Shown here piece after piece: positions 43,196 through 52,968 of a stretch of 64,000 nt of DNA. Below the pieces are notes generated by a model, which searched no databases, was not told the DNA's origin, and saw only the letters and a program-made list of their open reading frames with translations. This stretch comes from Planctomyces sp. SH-PL62 (GTDB lineage Bacteria; Planctomycetota; Planctomycetia; Isosphaerales; Isosphaeraceae). Both the position numbers and the translations under genes were made by a program. The number at the start of each line of letters is the position of its first letter. Position 1 is the stretch's first letter. The stretch is taken from assembly GCF_001610895.1 (NCBI RefSeq), contig NZ_CP011273.1:3410001-3474000 (forward strand). The letters are read 5' to 3'.

Positions 43196-44263
43196 ATGAG
43201 ACGCACGGACCACCGTTGCGGGATCGCTCGGGGTCGAACGATCCTGACGCTGTTGCTGCTGTCGGGGATCGTCCCACTCGTCCGGGGCCAGGACCCGCCG
43301 ACCGCGCCGGCGTTCGACTTCGCGGAGGCGGCGAATCTCGGCGAGGAGGCGTCGCCGCGCATCCTGCTCCCCCCGGACGAGGTGATCCGCGAGTCGCTCT
43401 TCGGCCCCCTGCGCCCTGAACGATGGCGACCCCTCGGCCTCTCCACCCTTTTCTCCGAGGGCTGGGACGAGCCGTACGCGCCGGCGCCGGGCGACGCCCC
43501 CCGGCAGACGTGGATCAACAACGCCGACGGCGCCTTTTATCGCCTCTACGTGGCCTCCTTCGGCTTCGCTCGGGGCGCGCCCCCCGCGGGAGGCAACGCC
43601 TACAACGGCAGCTTCTTCCTGTTCACGCCCCTGAGCCGACGTTTCGAGCTGGGGTGGTTCGTCCCCTTCGTGATGTCGGCCCCGGACGCCCTCAAACCTT
43701 CCGGGAGGGCCAACTGGACCGATTTCGGCGATCTCACCATCGCGCCCCGCGTCCTCCTGGCGGAAGATCGACGCTACACGGTGACGTCGAACCTGTTCGT
43801 CAGGCTTCCGACGGGGAACGCCCGCAACGGCAACGGCGTCGCGAGCCTCTCGCCCGACGTGGAGTTCTGGGCGAACCCCGTGGAACGCTGGGTGGTCCGC
43901 GGCGGCCTCGGCGTGACCGTCCCCACGAACAGCACGCCCACCTCCTCGCGGTTGCTGGCGGCGAACCCCTGGATGGGCTTCAACGCCTCCCCGGGAGGCT
44001 TCACGTCGTTCGACGCCCGCCTCGCGATCGGGCGATACCTCACGCCGGGAGGCGACCACCTCTTCAATAACTTCGTGCCCTATCTCGCGGCCAACCTCCA
44101 TACCGAATTGAGCGGAGGGAACAACACCTACTTCTCACTCACCCCGGGCTACCGGTTCGGCCTGGGCAAGGATTGGTACGCCCTGGGAGGGCTGGAAGTC
44201 CCGCTCGTCGGCCCCCTGGCGTTCCAGACGCAGACGATCTTCCAGTTCATCAAGAACTTCTAA
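43196..44263 (+). CDS. Outer-membrane beta-barrel-like protein, unknown
   Basis: 355 aa. A signal peptide (ILTLLLLSGIVPLVRG then QDPP) precedes a region of alternating strands (FELGWFVPFVMSAPD, YTVTSNLFVRLPTGNARNG, WVVRGGLGVTVPTNS). The last residue is Phe (IFQFIKNF), the usual signature for outer-membrane barrel insertion. The family resembles transporter-like barrels of the phenol/meta-pathway type, but I cannot name it. The stop overlaps the convergent membrane gene by four bases. Confidence 0.7.
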   Translation: MRRTDHRCGIARGRTILTLLLLSGIVPLVRGQDPPTAPAFDFAEAANLGEEASPRILLPPDEVIRESLFGPLRPERWRPLGLSTLFSEGWDEPYAPAPGDAPRQTWINNADGAFYRLYVASFGFARGAPPAGGNAYNGSFFLFTPLSRRFELGWFVPFVMSAPDALKPSGRANWTDFGDLTIAPRVLLAEDRRYTVTSNLFVRLPTGNARNGNGVASLSPDVEFWANPVERWVVRGGLGVTVPTNSTPTSSRLLAANPWMGFNASPGGFTSFDARLAIGRYLTPGGDHLFNNFVPYLAANLHTELSGGNNTYFSLTPGYRFGLGKDWYALGGLEVPLVGPLAFQTQTIFQFIKNF

Positions 44264-45045
44264 TCGCGAACCGCCCCGGCCTGGAAGCGTTGGAACGTCA
44301 GGCCCACCGCCAGGGCCGTCGCCGTCCCGACGAGCACGAGAGCCAGGGCCGTCCGCACCCGGGGAGAGAGCCGGAGCAGGGCGGGGTGCTCCGGGACGGC
44401 CGCGAGCAGCGGCGCGAGGAACAGGACGGCGGCGACGTCCCGCCGCAACTCCCCGAAGCACGAGCCGACGACCAGCAGCCCGAACAGGACGACCGCGCCG
44501 AAGCCGGGGAGGGCGTGGCGGGCGTCGCCCCGGAACAGGGTCGCGGCGACCGCCCCGCCGGCGACCGCGCCGGCCAGCGGCAGCCCGTTCATCCCGCCCG
44601 AGGCGTACCCCGAGAGCATCACCGCCGCGCCCGCCCCGCCGATCGCCGTCGCCAGCGCCAGCGGGACCCGGACCGCGGAGCCCGACCTCCTCGCGGCCCA
44701 TCCCAGGACCCACCAGACGCCGAACAACGCCGCGCCCAGGCCGACGAGGATCGGATAACGTCGGCCCGGCGGCCACAGGGCCGAACCGGGACCGGCCAGG
44801 TCCGCCAGGTAGATCGACCCGTACAGGAGCGCGGGCGCGACCGCCATCGACGCGGCCAGCCGCAGGCCGACCGCCCCCCATCGCGGGAGCCCGACCGCGC
44901 CGACAACGGCCTCCAGCACCAGGACGCCCGGCAGGACGAGGCCCAGGAATCGGTCCTGATCCTCGCGCAAAGGCCATCGCGGACGCACGCCCAGCACCGC
45001 CAGCCCGACGGCCGCCCCGATCGCGACCGCCGCCGCCTGCACCAC
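44260..45045 (-). CDS. Polytopic membrane protein, probably frameshifted at its N-terminus
   Basis: 261 aa from a GTG at 45045, with about seven or eight hydrophobic helices (VQAAAVAIGAAVGLAVLGV, GLVLPGVLVLEAVVGAVGL, FGAVVLFGLLVVGSCFG). No family is recognised. A better N-terminus, MPEPVLMLEAMAAAFIAAAL then AAAVGGWIG, starts at the ATG at 45149 in a different frame and runs out near 45050. The true gene may therefore be 45149-44260 with one indel, either a real mutation or a sequencing error. Confidence 0.55.
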   Translation of the reverse strand: MVQAAAVAIGAAVGLAVLGVRPRWPLREDQDRFLGLVLPGVLVLEAVVGAVGLPRWGAVGLRLAASMAVAPALLYGSIYLADLAGPGSALWPPGRRYPILVGLGAALFGVWWVLGWAARRSGSAVRVPLALATAIGGAGAAVMLSGYASGGMNGLPLAGAVAGGAVAATLFRGDARHALPGFGAVVLFGLLVVGSCFGELRRDVAAVLFLAPLLAAVPEHPALLRLSPRVRTALALVLVGTATALAVGLTFQRFQAGAVRD

Positions 45046-45330
45046 TCCCGGCCCCGACCCCTCCCGATCCAGCCCCCGACCGCCGCCGCCAGGGCCGCCG
45101 CGATGAAGGCCGCCGCCATCGCTTCGAGCATCAAGACCGGTTCAGGCATGGCGACGGTCTCCGGGTGACCTCGAGGAAAGCTCCGGGAAGCCCAACTTTC
45201 ACGACGTCTCGCGCCCGGCCGCTCTCCCCTTGTTAGGGAAGACCTGCTGGCGCGGTTATGCCTTCATGCCTGAATGAGGTGGCCGCCATCGCGGGCGAAC
45301 CAGGGGAGCGACGGCCGTTGTGCTCGTCTC

Positions 45331-45454
45331 CCCCCTCATCCGGCCCTGCGGGCCACCTTCCCCCGCGAGGGGGGAAGGGCCTGATGGTCCCGACTTGGAT
45401 TCCGAGAGCTTCCGCGCTCGTCACCGCTGCATCCCCCCGCGAGGGGGGAAGGGC
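45331..45454. repeat. REP-like intergenic hairpin repeats
   Basis: One full unit (45331-45380) has two hairpins, GGCCCTGCGGGCC and a longer CCTTCCCCC/GGGGGGAAGG stem, preceded by CCCCTCATCC. A second, partial unit with the same stem is at 45433-45453. Related units occur at 62.84-63.01 kb. This is a dispersed palindromic family, common in intergenic DNA. Confidence 0.7.
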
Positions 45455-45465
45455 AGGGCGGGAGG

Positions 45466-46056
45466 TCAGGACTTCGTCCCCTCGAAGCCGATGAGGAGGA
45501 CGACCTCGTCGCCGGCGGCGGGGATCATCTTGTCCATGCCGAAGTCGGAGCGCTTGATCGAGATCTCGGCGGAATAGCCAGTGCGCTGGACGCCCTTGGG
45601 GAACTCGCCGACCTTGCCGCCGGTGAGGACGAAGGAGACGGGCTTGGTGACGCCGTGGAGGGTCAGGTCGCCGGTCACCTTCAGGCCCTGCGGGTCCTTC
45701 GCGACCGCCGTGCTCTTGAAGGCGATGGAGGGGAACTGCTTGACGTTGAAGAAGTCGGGGCTCTTGAGGTGCCCGTCGCGCTTGTCGTTGCCGGTGTCGA
45801 CGCTGTCGGCCTTGATCGCGATTACGAACCGCGACGACGAGGAGGCGGCCGGGTCGACGGTGAACGACCCGGAGACGTCGTTGAACCGGCCGTAGATCGA
45901 GGCGAAGCCGCCGTGGTCGATCTTGAAGATAACCGTGGTGTGCGCCGGGTCGACGGTGTAGTCGTCGGCCGCCCGCGCGGGGAGGCCCGCCCCGAGGGCC
46001 AGGGTCAGGGTCAGGGCGGTCGCCAGCAGTCGCGCGTTCGTCGCAGTGGCTCGCAT
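45466..46056 (-). CDS. YceI family periplasmic lipid-binding protein
   Basis: 196 aa. A signal peptide ends in LPARA, then ADDYTVDPAHTTVIFKIDH opens the lipocalin-like YceI barrel. Family text continues with FNDVSGSFTVDPA, VKQFPSIAFKST and GDLTLHGVTKPVSFVL. Members bind polyisoprenoid or amide lipids in the periplasm. No partner gene (such as a cytochrome b561) is adjacent. Confidence 0.92.
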   Translation of the reverse strand: MRATATNARLLATALTLTLALGAGLPARAADDYTVDPAHTTVIFKIDHGGFASIYGRFNDVSGSFTVDPAASSSSRFVIAIKADSVDTGNDKRDGHLKSPDFFNVKQFPSIAFKSTAVAKDPQGLKVTGDLTLHGVTKPVSFVLTGGKVGEFPKGVQRTGYSAEISIKRSDFGMDKMIPAAGDEVVLLIGFEGTKS

Positions 46057-46153
46057 CGTTCGGCTCCGGGTTGGCTTCGAGGGTCGGAGGGCGTCGACGC
46101 GACGCCGTCCCGGAGGATTCTACCGGGCCGTGGAAGCCCCCGCGAGGCTCGGG

Positions 46154-46972
46154 TCAGGCGGAAAGGCCGGGCGTCTCGGGCCGGCCGCCGGCCCGGAGCC
46201 AGAGGCGGTGGAGCTCGGGCAGGCCGGCGACGGCGAGGTCGGGCCGGGTGACGGCCGGGATGTCGTCGTGGGGGGCGACCCAGACCGTGAACATGCCGAC
46301 GGCCTTGCCGCCGACGATGTCCGACGCCTGGCTGTCGCCGATCATCGCGACCTCCGAGGCCGCGAGGCCCAGGCGGCTCACGGCCGATTCGAACAGCCGG
46401 GGGTGGGGCTTGCCGACGACGATCGGTCGGGTCCGCGACGCGGTCGCGACCGCCTCGGCCAGCGCGCCGCATCCGGGGTCGAAGCCGTCGGCCACGGGAT
46501 AGCGGGCGTCGAGGTTCACCGCGAAGAAGGCCGCGCCGGCGGCCACGGCGCGGGACGCGGCGCGGAGCCGGTCGAAGTCGAACCGCGGGTCGTTCCCGAC
46601 CACCACGGCGCGGGCCTCGCTCCAGCGGTCCAGGGGGAGGGGCTCGTGCCCGGCCCTCGCCAGCGAGCCCGCCAGGTCGTCGGTGCCGATCGCCAGCAAG
46701 GGGGACGGCCCCACCCGCTCCAGCACCTCGGCGGCCGTCAGGTCGAACGCGGCGACCACCTCGCGGCCCTCGGCCCGGATCCCCAGGCGGGTCAGCTCGC
46801 GGGCAAGGGCTTCCGAGCCGTATCGCGACGAGTTCGACGCGAAGACCACCCCGAGCCCCGCGTGGCGGAGGTCCGCGACCAGCTCCGCCGCCCCGGGGAG
46901 CAGCCGCGGCCCCGCCCAGATCGTGCCGTCGAGATCGAACGCGTATCCTCGGATCGTGCGCAGGCTCGTCAA
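46154..46972 (-). CDS. HAD-IIA hydrolase (NagD/phosphoglycolate phosphatase-like)
   Basis: 272 aa from a TTG at 46972 behind AAAGGAA. The nucleophile motif is FDLDGTIW, motif II is VVFASNSSRY, motif III is the Lys in VVGKPHPRLFES and motif IV is MIGDSQASDIVGGKA. The cap between motifs II and III marks subclass IIA, so it is a phosphatase for small sugar or nucleotide phosphates such as 2-phosphoglycolate. It lies divergent to transaldolase. Confidence 0.88.
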   Translation of the reverse strand: MTSLRTIRGYAFDLDGTIWAGPRLLPGAAELVADLRHAGLGVVFASNSSRYGSEALARELTRLGIRAEGREVVAAFDLTAAEVLERVGPSPLLAIGTDDLAGSLARAGHEPLPLDRWSEARAVVVGNDPRFDFDRLRAASRAVAAGAAFFAVNLDARYPVADGFDPGCGALAEAVATASRTRPIVVGKPHPRLFESAVSRLGLAASEVAMIGDSQASDIVGGKAVGMFTVWVAPHDDIPAVTRPDLAVAGLPELHRLWLRAGGRPETPGLSA

Positions 46973-47093
46973 CGCTCGGTTCCTTTCGTCGTCCCCGGTC
47001 GGTCCCTCGTCCCCGAGCCTCCGAGTCTACCACGGCCGGGACGCGGCCCCCAACCGGCCGACGCCTCGGATGGTCCGACGCCCCTGGCGCCGT

Positions 47094-47099
47094 TATAAT
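47094..47099 (+). promoter_or_regulatory. -10 element before transaldolase
   Basis: An exact TATAAT 75 bases before the transaldolase start. The -35 seventeen bases upstream (TGGTCC) is poor, so the promoter assignment is partial. Confidence 0.4.
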
Positions 47100-47174
47100 A
47101 TCGAGTATCGTCGGGAGCCGCCGAGGAGACGAATCCCCTGATGAACCTAGACGCCAGCGAACGAGGACCGAGGA

Positions 47175-48149
47175 ATGAGCCTGCTTGACCAGTTGCGTGC
47201 GATGACGGTGGTGGTCGCCGACACGGGGGACATCGAGTCCATCGCCCGTTACAAGCCTCGGGACACGACCACGAATCCGTCGCTGCTCTACAAGGCGGCC
47301 AAGATGCCGCAGTACGAGCGGATCGTCCAGGGCGCGGTGGAGTTCGCCCGGTCGGTCGACGGCGACCGCAAGGCCCGTCTCGAAGCCTGCATGGACAAGC
47401 TCGCCGTCGGCTTCGGCAAGGAGATCCTCCAGATCGTCCCCGGCCGCGTCTCCACCGAGGTCGACGCCCGGCTCTCGTTCGACGTCGAGGCCACGGTCGC
47501 CAAGGCCCGCCGCCTGATCGAGATGTACGCCGAGGAAGGGGTCGGTCGCGAGCGGATCCTCATCAAGGTCGCCTCCACCTGGGAAGGCGTCCGCGCCGCC
47601 GAGCGGCTGGAGAAGGAGGGGATCCACTGCAACCTGACCCTCCTGTTCAGCTACGCCCAGGCCGTCGCCTGCGCCGAGGCCGGCGTGACCCTGATCTCGC
47701 CGTTCGTGGGCCGCATCCTCGACTGGCACCTCAAGGACCGCGGCGTCAAGGCGATCCCCGCGACCGAAGATCCGGGCGTCGAGTCGGTCCAGCGGATCTA
47801 CCGCTACTACAAGGCCCACGGCTACAAGACCGAGGTCATGGGCGCCAGCTTCCGCAACATCGGCGAGATCGTCGAACTCGCCGGCTGCGACCTGCTGACC
47901 ATCTCGCCGGATCTGCTCAAGGAACTCCAGGACGCCGACGGCAAGCTCGACCGCAAGCTCTCGCCCGACGCCGCCGACGGCCAGCCCGAGCCCAAGATCT
48001 CGCTCGACGAGAAGACCTTCCGCTGGATGCTCAACGAAGACGCGATGGCCACCGAGAAGCTCGCCGACGGCATCCGCCGCTTCGCCGCCGACATCGTCAG
48101 CCTGGAGAAGCTCGTCTCCAAGCTGATCGACCAGCCCGTCGCCGTCTGA
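47175..48149 (+). CDS. tal: Transaldolase
   Basis: 324 aa, the TalB-type length. The Schiff-base Lys is in [32 protein letters not shown] near the start and [20 protein letters not shown] in the middle are family motifs, as is the phosphate-site region [17 protein letters not shown]. It moves a dihydroxyacetone unit between sugar phosphates in the non-oxidative pentose phosphate pathway. Confidence 0.96.
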   Translation: MSLLDQLRAMTVVVADTGDIESIARYKPRDTTTNPSLLYKAAKMPQYERIVQGAVEFARSVDGDRKARLEACMDKLAVGFGKEILQIVPGRVSTEVDARLSFDVEATVAKARRLIEMYAEEGVGRERILIKVASTWEGVRAAERLEKEGIHCNLTLLFSYAQAVACAEAGVTLISPFVGRILDWHLKDRGVKAIPATEDPGVESVQRIYRYYKAHGYKTEVMGASFRNIGEIVELAGCDLLTISPDLLKELQDADGKLDRKLSPDAADGQPEPKISLDEKTFRWMLNEDAMATEKLADGIRRFAADIVSLEKLVSKLIDQPVAV

Positions 48150-48165
48150 GCCCTCGCCGACGGCC

Positions 48166-48194
48166 TTCCTTCCCCCCGAAAGGGGGGGAGGGGG
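48166..48194. terminator. Bidirectional hairpin between tal and dps
   Basis: TTCCCCCC, a GAAA tetraloop and GGGGGGGA form a strong stem between the convergent transaldolase and Dps genes. The C-rich/G-rich arms resemble the REP-like family seen elsewhere in the window. Confidence 0.5.
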
Positions 48195-48246
48195 CCCGGG
48201 GCGGTCGACTCGAAGCGACTCGACTCGATTTCGGTGAGCCGGACGC

Positions 48247-48879
48247 TCAGGATTTCGGGGGGCCGTCGACCCGGCCGAGCGGGGTGTCGACGAGGTGCTC
48301 GATGAGGAACCAGACCTGCGTCTCGCCGATGCGGACGACGTCGGAGACGAGCAGGTCGTTGGTGCCGTCGTCCCCCTCGTCGGCGGTCTTGCGGGCGGCG
48401 TCGCGGGCGTCGACCAGGATCATCTCGTGGGCCTCGAGCAGCCGAGAGAGCATCGCCGGGACTTCCTCGCAGCCGTCGGGCGGCCTGGGGATGCGCGTCA
48501 GCTCCGCGACGTGGCGAGGGTCGCCGACGGCGATCCCGCCCAGCGTCTGGATACGCTCGGCCACCTCGTCGATCAGCTTCAACTGCTCCTCGGCGTGCTT
48601 GTCCAGCAGCAGGTGGAGCTGATAGAAGGTGTGGCCCCGCATCAGCCAGTGGTGCTTCTTGTAGAGCGCGAACAGGATCTGGCTGTCCGCGAGCACCTGA
48701 TTCAGGCGCTGGCACGAGTACATCCGGGCGTCGTACGACAGCCCGAGCGGGAACTGACGGACGGTCCCGAATTTCTGAATCTCGCCGCCGCCGATGTGGA
48801 CCCACGGCTGGCTGTGTTCTTCCGGCTTCGACGGGGCCTGCCCCTGGATTTCGCCGCTCTTCTTCGTGGTGACTGCCAT
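48247..48879 (-). CDS. Dps/ferritin-like DNA-protection protein
   Basis: 210 aa, somewhat longer than typical Dps because of an N-terminal extension of about 50 residues. The ferroxidase-type residues are in ALYKKHHWLMRGHTFYQLHL and DKHAEEQLKLIDEVAERIQT. The last helix (ETQVWFLIEHL) fits. It would oxidise and store iron and shield DNA under stress. The start follows AAAGGGAAAGG. Confidence 0.85.
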   Translation of the reverse strand: MAVTTKKSGEIQGQAPSKPEEHSQPWVHIGGGEIQKFGTVRQFPLGLSYDARMYSCQRLNQVLADSQILFALYKKHHWLMRGHTFYQLHLLLDKHAEEQLKLIDEVAERIQTLGGIAVGDPRHVAELTRIPRPPDGCEEVPAMLSRLLEAHEMILVDARDAARKTADEGDDGTNDLLVSDVVRIGETQVWFLIEHLVDTPLGRVDGPPKS

Positions 48880-49179
48880 ACTTCGACCTTTCCCTTTTCA
48901 TCTGGATGATTGAGGGCGGGCTCGACCATCCGGCCCGTCGGTCTTACTGAATTAAGCTTCATGCAGCCCGTGTGCCGAACGGCCCCGCCCTCGGGTCGGG
49001 AAGTCTCTCGGCCTGGAGGCCGCCGCCGAGGGATGGATCGACGACGCGCCCGACCACTTCGCCAGGCTCGTACGCGCCGTCGCCGCGCTGACTGCGCGGC
49101 CCAATCAGTTTACGCTGGAAGCGCCACGAGATCACGTGTTCCGACCCCCGTCTCCGTCCGCCTCCCGGAGTCGACCCCC
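48880..49179. other. Intergenic with a possible coding remnant
   Basis: About 300 bases. One plus-strand frame between about 49000 and 49140 reads LEAAAEGWIDDAPDHFARLV and then RAVAALTARPNQFTLEAP, with coding-like composition but no start or stop of its own. It may be the scar of a lost gene. Nothing else is seen. Confidence 0.3.
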
Positions 49180-50184
49180 TTGCCGTTCCCGAGCCGCCCG
49201 TCCCCGAGGGAGACCCTTGAAGGGCTCACCCCCCCGGCCGCCGACTTCCCCTACTTCGCCTTCGCCGACGCCGTCCGTTTCGAACCCGAGGCGCGGGGCT
49301 CGATCCGGACGGATTCCGGCGCCTTCGTCGACGCCAACGCGTGGTGGCTCGCCGATGCGTCGATGCTCGCCTACGGCGACGCCGACCTGATCGCCGCCAG
49401 GTTCGTCGACTCCCCCTTGCCCGGCCTGGGCTGGACCGTCGCCCCCCTCCTCGACGACGACGGCTCCCGGGCGATGGTGCTGGACGGGCCCGGGGCGCTG
49501 GTGGTCGTCTTCCGAGGGACGCGGATTCCGGTCCCGGACCTCGCCCCCGCCGAGGCGCTCGGCCTGGTCGACTGGATCCTCAAGAACGAAGACCTCAGGA
49601 TCGACGGCCGCTTCCTGCCGGCCGCCCGCAAGGCCGGCGGCCGCGTCCACGCCGGGTTCCTCAATGCGTTCGAGGCCCTCAGCGACCGGATCGACGAGGT
49701 CGCCGCCGCCAGGAGGCCCGGCCAGAAGCTCTGGCTCGCCGGCCACAGCCTCGGAGGCGCGCTCGCCGTGCTGGCGGGCTCGCACCTGCGTGAACAGGCG
49801 GTCGAGGGGATTTACACCTATGGGGCCCCCCGCGTCGGCGACGCCGAGTTTGTCGCCACCCTCCCGCCGTGCATCCACCGCCGATTCGTCCATCGCGATG
49901 ATCTGATTCCCCGCATCCCCCCCAAGGGGACGTTCGGTTATCACGACGCGGGCGAGCTGCACGCGGTCCCCGGCACCCCTCCCCGCAAGCCCTGGCGCGA
50001 ATGGAACGAGGGCGTCAAAACCCTCCTCGCCGCCGTCCGGCTGTCGGTCAAGGAGGGTCGACTCGCCATCGGCGAGGCCCCAGTCCTCATCGCCGGCCTC
50101 GCCGACCACGCGCCCGTCTACTACGCCGTCCGCCTCTGGAACGCCCTCGCCGACGGCCTCGACGAACCGTCGTCCCGATCCTGA
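49180..50184 (+). CDS. Class 3 lipase-family alpha/beta hydrolase
   Basis: 334 aa from a TTG at 49180 preceded by CCCGGAG. The frame is open further upstream without a good start. The nucleophile elbow GHSLGG (LWLAGHSLGGALAVLAGSHL) and YTYGAPRVGDAEFV are typical of fungal-type class 3 lipases. The catalytic Asp is probably in HRDDLIPRIPP and the His near LADHAPVYY. No signal peptide is visible, so it may be cytosolic. Confidence 0.82.
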   Translation: MPFPSRPSPRETLEGLTPPAADFPYFAFADAVRFEPEARGSIRTDSGAFVDANAWWLADASMLAYGDADLIAARFVDSPLPGLGWTVAPLLDDDGSRAMVLDGPGALVVVFRGTRIPVPDLAPAEALGLVDWILKNEDLRIDGRFLPAARKAGGRVHAGFLNAFEALSDRIDEVAAARRPGQKLWLAGHSLGGALAVLAGSHLREQAVEGIYTYGAPRVGDAEFVATLPPCIHRRFVHRDDLIPRIPPKGTFGYHDAGELHAVPGTPPRKPWREWNEGVKTLLAAVRLSVKEGRLAIGEAPVLIAGLADHAPVYYAVRLWNALADGLDEPSSRS

Positions 50185-50453
50185 CGACCCGCCTCGCGGG
50201 GCGGTTCTCGACGTCCTGCCTGCTCCACGCGGCGCGGCATCGACATCACCTCTGTTCTGAATGACATCGAATCTCAATTAAGGCGATCTGGTTCCTTTCT
50301 GGAGCGATTGCGTCCTGCGCGGGGCGACGGCTTCCTCGGCGACGATCGAGCGTCGAGACTTCCGCTGGCGACGGACAAACCCCCGTCGTCGGAGACTTCC
50401 CCTAGTGGAGAGTCACGACTGATCCCGTGCGAGACGGCCGTCGTAGAAGGGGT

Positions 50454-51553
50454 ATGAAACCACCCCTCTTCGTCCGCCCGCTCTCCCCCGAGGAGTCCCG
50501 GACCCTTCGGGCCGGCCTCCGCTCGCCCTCGGCCTTCACCCTGCGGCGCTGCCAGATCCTCCTGGCCGGCGCCGAGGGCCTCAAGCCCTCCGCGATCCGC
50601 GCCCGGCTCGGCTGCGCCACCCAGACCGTCCGCGACGCCATCCGCGCCTTCGCCGCCGAGGGGCTCGCCTGCCTCCGCGAGAAGTCCCACCGCCCCCGAT
50701 CGGCCCGGCCCGCCCTCGACGCCGCGGCCGGCGAGCGGCTCCGCGCCCTGCTGCACCGCAGCCCCCGCGAGTTCGACAAGCCGACCTCGCTCTGGACGCT
50801 CCACCTGGCCGCCGAGGCGGCGTTCGCCGAGGGCCTCACCCCGCGCGTGATGAGCGGCGAGTCGATCCGCCGGGCGCTGAAGCGGCTGGGGGTGGGCTGG
50901 AAGCGGGCCAAGACCTGGATCACCAGCCCCGACCCGGCGTACCTGAGAAAAAAGGGGCGCGCGACCGGCTGATCCGCCTGGCCGAGGCCCATCCGGGCTG
51001 GACCCTCGGCTTCCAGGACGAGGTCTGGTGGAGCCGGCTGGCCCGGCCCGGCCTGCACGCCTGGGCCGGCGGCGAGCCGCTGCGGCTGCACGAGCCGGCC
51101 GCCGACGCCGCCGACGGCGACCCCAAGGCGTTGGCCTGCTACGGGCTGCTGCGCGGCGACTCCGGCGGGATGCTGCTGCGGTTCGTGCAGGGGCGCCCGG
51201 TCAGCCAGGTGACCGAGGACTTCCTCGCCTGGGCGTGCGACCGGCTGGCCGCCGAGGGCAAGCGGGCGTTGCTGCTGGTCTGGGACAACGCCGCCTGGCA
51301 CGTCAGCCGCCGGGTGCGGGCCTGGATCAAGGCCCACAACCGGCTGGCGAAGGCCCGAGGCGGAGTGCGGATCGTGGCGTGCCACCTGCCGGTGAAGGCG
51401 CCGTGGCTCAACGCGATCGAACCGAAGTGGGTCCACGGCAAGAGAGCCGTCGTCGAGCCGGGGAGGAGACTGACGGCGGCCGAGGTCGAGGAGCGGGTCT
51501 GCGGCTACTACGGCTGCGAACACATCGGTCGCCTCACACAGCAACTCCAGTGA
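50454..51553 (+). CDS. IS630-family transposase produced by -1 ribosomal frameshift
   Basis: ORF A runs 50454-50972 (172 aa) with a helix-turn-helix (SAIRARLGCATQTVRDAIRA). ORF B continues in the -1 frame to 51553. At A AAA AAG (50949-50955) a -1 slip joins YLRKK to GARDRLIRLAEAHPGW. The fused protein has the DDE triad: Asp in LGFQDEVWW, Asp in LLLVWDNAAWH and Glu in APWLNAIEPKWVHGKRAV. No internal stop remains after the shift. The ATG follows AAGGGG. Confidence 0.85.
50949..50955 (+). promoter_or_regulatory. A6G slippery heptamer for -1 frameshifting
   Basis: A AAA AAG sits in the zero-frame phase X XXY YYZ (codons AGA AAA AAG), the most efficient bacterial -1 slippery type. It is placed just before the ORF A stop at 50970-50972. 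Confidence 0.75.
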
Positions 51554-51563
51554 TCCTGCACTA

Positions 51564-51963
51564 GGGCCGCTCTCCAGGCCTGCGATAGCCTCGAAAAGCC
51601 CTCGGAGGCCGTGAATCAGGGGAGTTGCAAGGGGGGGCCGCGGCCCGCGTCTCCTCGGCTCGGGATTTGATTTTCGGGCTTCGCCAGTCGCCCGAGGTCC
51701 CATGAACCAGGGGCGTCCGCCACCCACGCTCCACGTAGGAAGCTTTCGCCGGGACCGAAGAGGGGAGCGATCGAAAAAGAGGTTTGGAAACTTCCGATAC
51801 GACCTTCGGCAGCAAATTGACATTAAGTCTCAGTCGCATTATGCATCAGCCAGCCCGCCCCAGCATCCCGTCCGACCCCCGGGCCCGACTCCGGGCCCAG
51901 GAATCGGTGGGGCCCCGCTGATTGCATACCCACCTTGTCTCTTGCTTCCATGAGGTCCCCCCG
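51564..51963. other. Intergenic, no gene seen
   Basis: About 400 bases between the insertion sequence and the prepilin-like gene. Short open frames on both strands lack starts or coding bias. The last 60 bases are the leader of the DUF1559 gene. Confidence 0.35.
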
Positions 51964-52968
51964 ATGCGACCTGCCCGTTCCGGCTTCACCCTGATCGAAC
52001 TGCTGGTGGTCATCGCGATCATCGCCGTGCTGATCGCCCTGCTGCTCCCGGCCGTCCAGTCGGCCCGCGAGGCGGCCCGCCGCATCCAGTGCACGAACAA
52101 TCTGAAGCAAATCGGCCTGGCGATGCACAACTACATGACCAGTTGGCCGGAGACGCTGCCGAACGCGGGGAGTCGTCTCGGGACGAGCTATCCCAACGAC
52201 CACTCGCCGCTGGCGCGCCTGCTTCCCTACACCGAGCAGACGAACCTGATCGACTTCAACCTCCAGATGGGGCATCCCGCCGTGGTCGACCTGCCGGTGG
52301 AGATCCGGACCGTCGCCTCCACGGTGATCTCCATGTTCCTGTGCCCCAGCGACGCCGCCGTCTCGCCGACCGTGGAGCTGACCTACGCCTCGACGCCCGT
52401 GAAGTACGCCGGCTCCAATTACGCGATGAACCAGAGCGACGGCACCAACCTCGGGACCGGGATCGCGGCCCAGGTCCATCCCATGAATCCCGGCAACGGC
52501 CTGTCCTGGGTGGGCTCCGGTACGAAGCTCAGCCAGGTCACCGACGGCTCCTCGAACACCCTGGCGTTCACCGAGTCGACGCGCGGCGACGGCAGCCGGC
52601 TGACCAGCTCGGCTCCGATCGACAACGTCCTCAAGTACCGAGCGATGGGGGGGACGGACTTCTACGCGATGGCGGATACGGGGAGCGGCCACACGTCCTG
52701 GGACGGTCGTCGGCTCTGCTCCTGGCTGCGCGGGTCCATCCCCGAAGGCCCCGTCATGAACGGCTACCTGACCCCCAACAGCAAGAAGGCCGACAGCGTG
52801 TCGTCGTCGTCCAAGCTGACCGCGGCGCGGAGCAATCATCCGGGGGGCGTCAACGCGCTCTTCTGCGACGGCAGCGTCCACTTCCTCCGCGACTCGATCG
52901 ACCTGGCCGTCTACCGCGGACTCTGGACGCGAGCGGGCGGGGAAATCCTGTCCGCCTCGGATTATTGA
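51964..52968 (+). CDS. DUF1559 prepilin-like protein
   Basis: 334 aa from the ATG at 51964. A type IV prepilin cleavage and methylation signal opens it ([20 protein letters not shown]), then [20 protein letters not shown], the hallmark of planctomycete DUF1559. The C-terminal H-X9-DG motif is in [18 protein letters not shown]. These proteins occur in dozens to hundreds of copies per genome and probably form pseudopilus-like or surface structures. The TGA stop overlaps a TTG that may start the esterase gene. Confidence 0.93.
   Translation: MRPARSGFTLIELLVVIAIIAVLIALLLPAVQSAREAARRIQCTNNLKQIGLAMHNYMTSWPETLPNAGSRLGTSYPNDHSPLARLLPYTEQTNLIDFNLQMGHPAVVDLPVEIRTVASTVISMFLCPSDAAVSPTVELTYASTPVKYAGSNYAMNQSDGTNLGTGIAAQVHPMNPGNGLSWVGSGTKLSQVTDGSSNTLAFTESTRGDGSRLTSSAPIDNVLKYRAMGGTDFYAMADTGSGHTSWDGRRLCSWLRGSIPEGPVMNGYLTPNSKKADSVSSSSKLTAARSNHPGGVNALFCDGSVHFLRDSIDLAVYRGLWTRAGGEILSASDY

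Larger units (their letters stand above)
50405..51563 (+). mobile_element. IS630-family insertion sequence, apparently intact
   Basis: About 1.16 kb bounded by TA on both sides (50405-50406 and 51562-51563), the normal IS630 target duplication. Short imperfect inverted repeats lie just inside (GTGGAGAGTCAC at 50407 and the complement of GTGATCCTGCAC ending at 51561). It carries one transposase made by a -1 frameshift, with all three catalytic acids present. It is different in sequence from the dead element at 4.4-5.5 kb. Confidence 0.82.
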
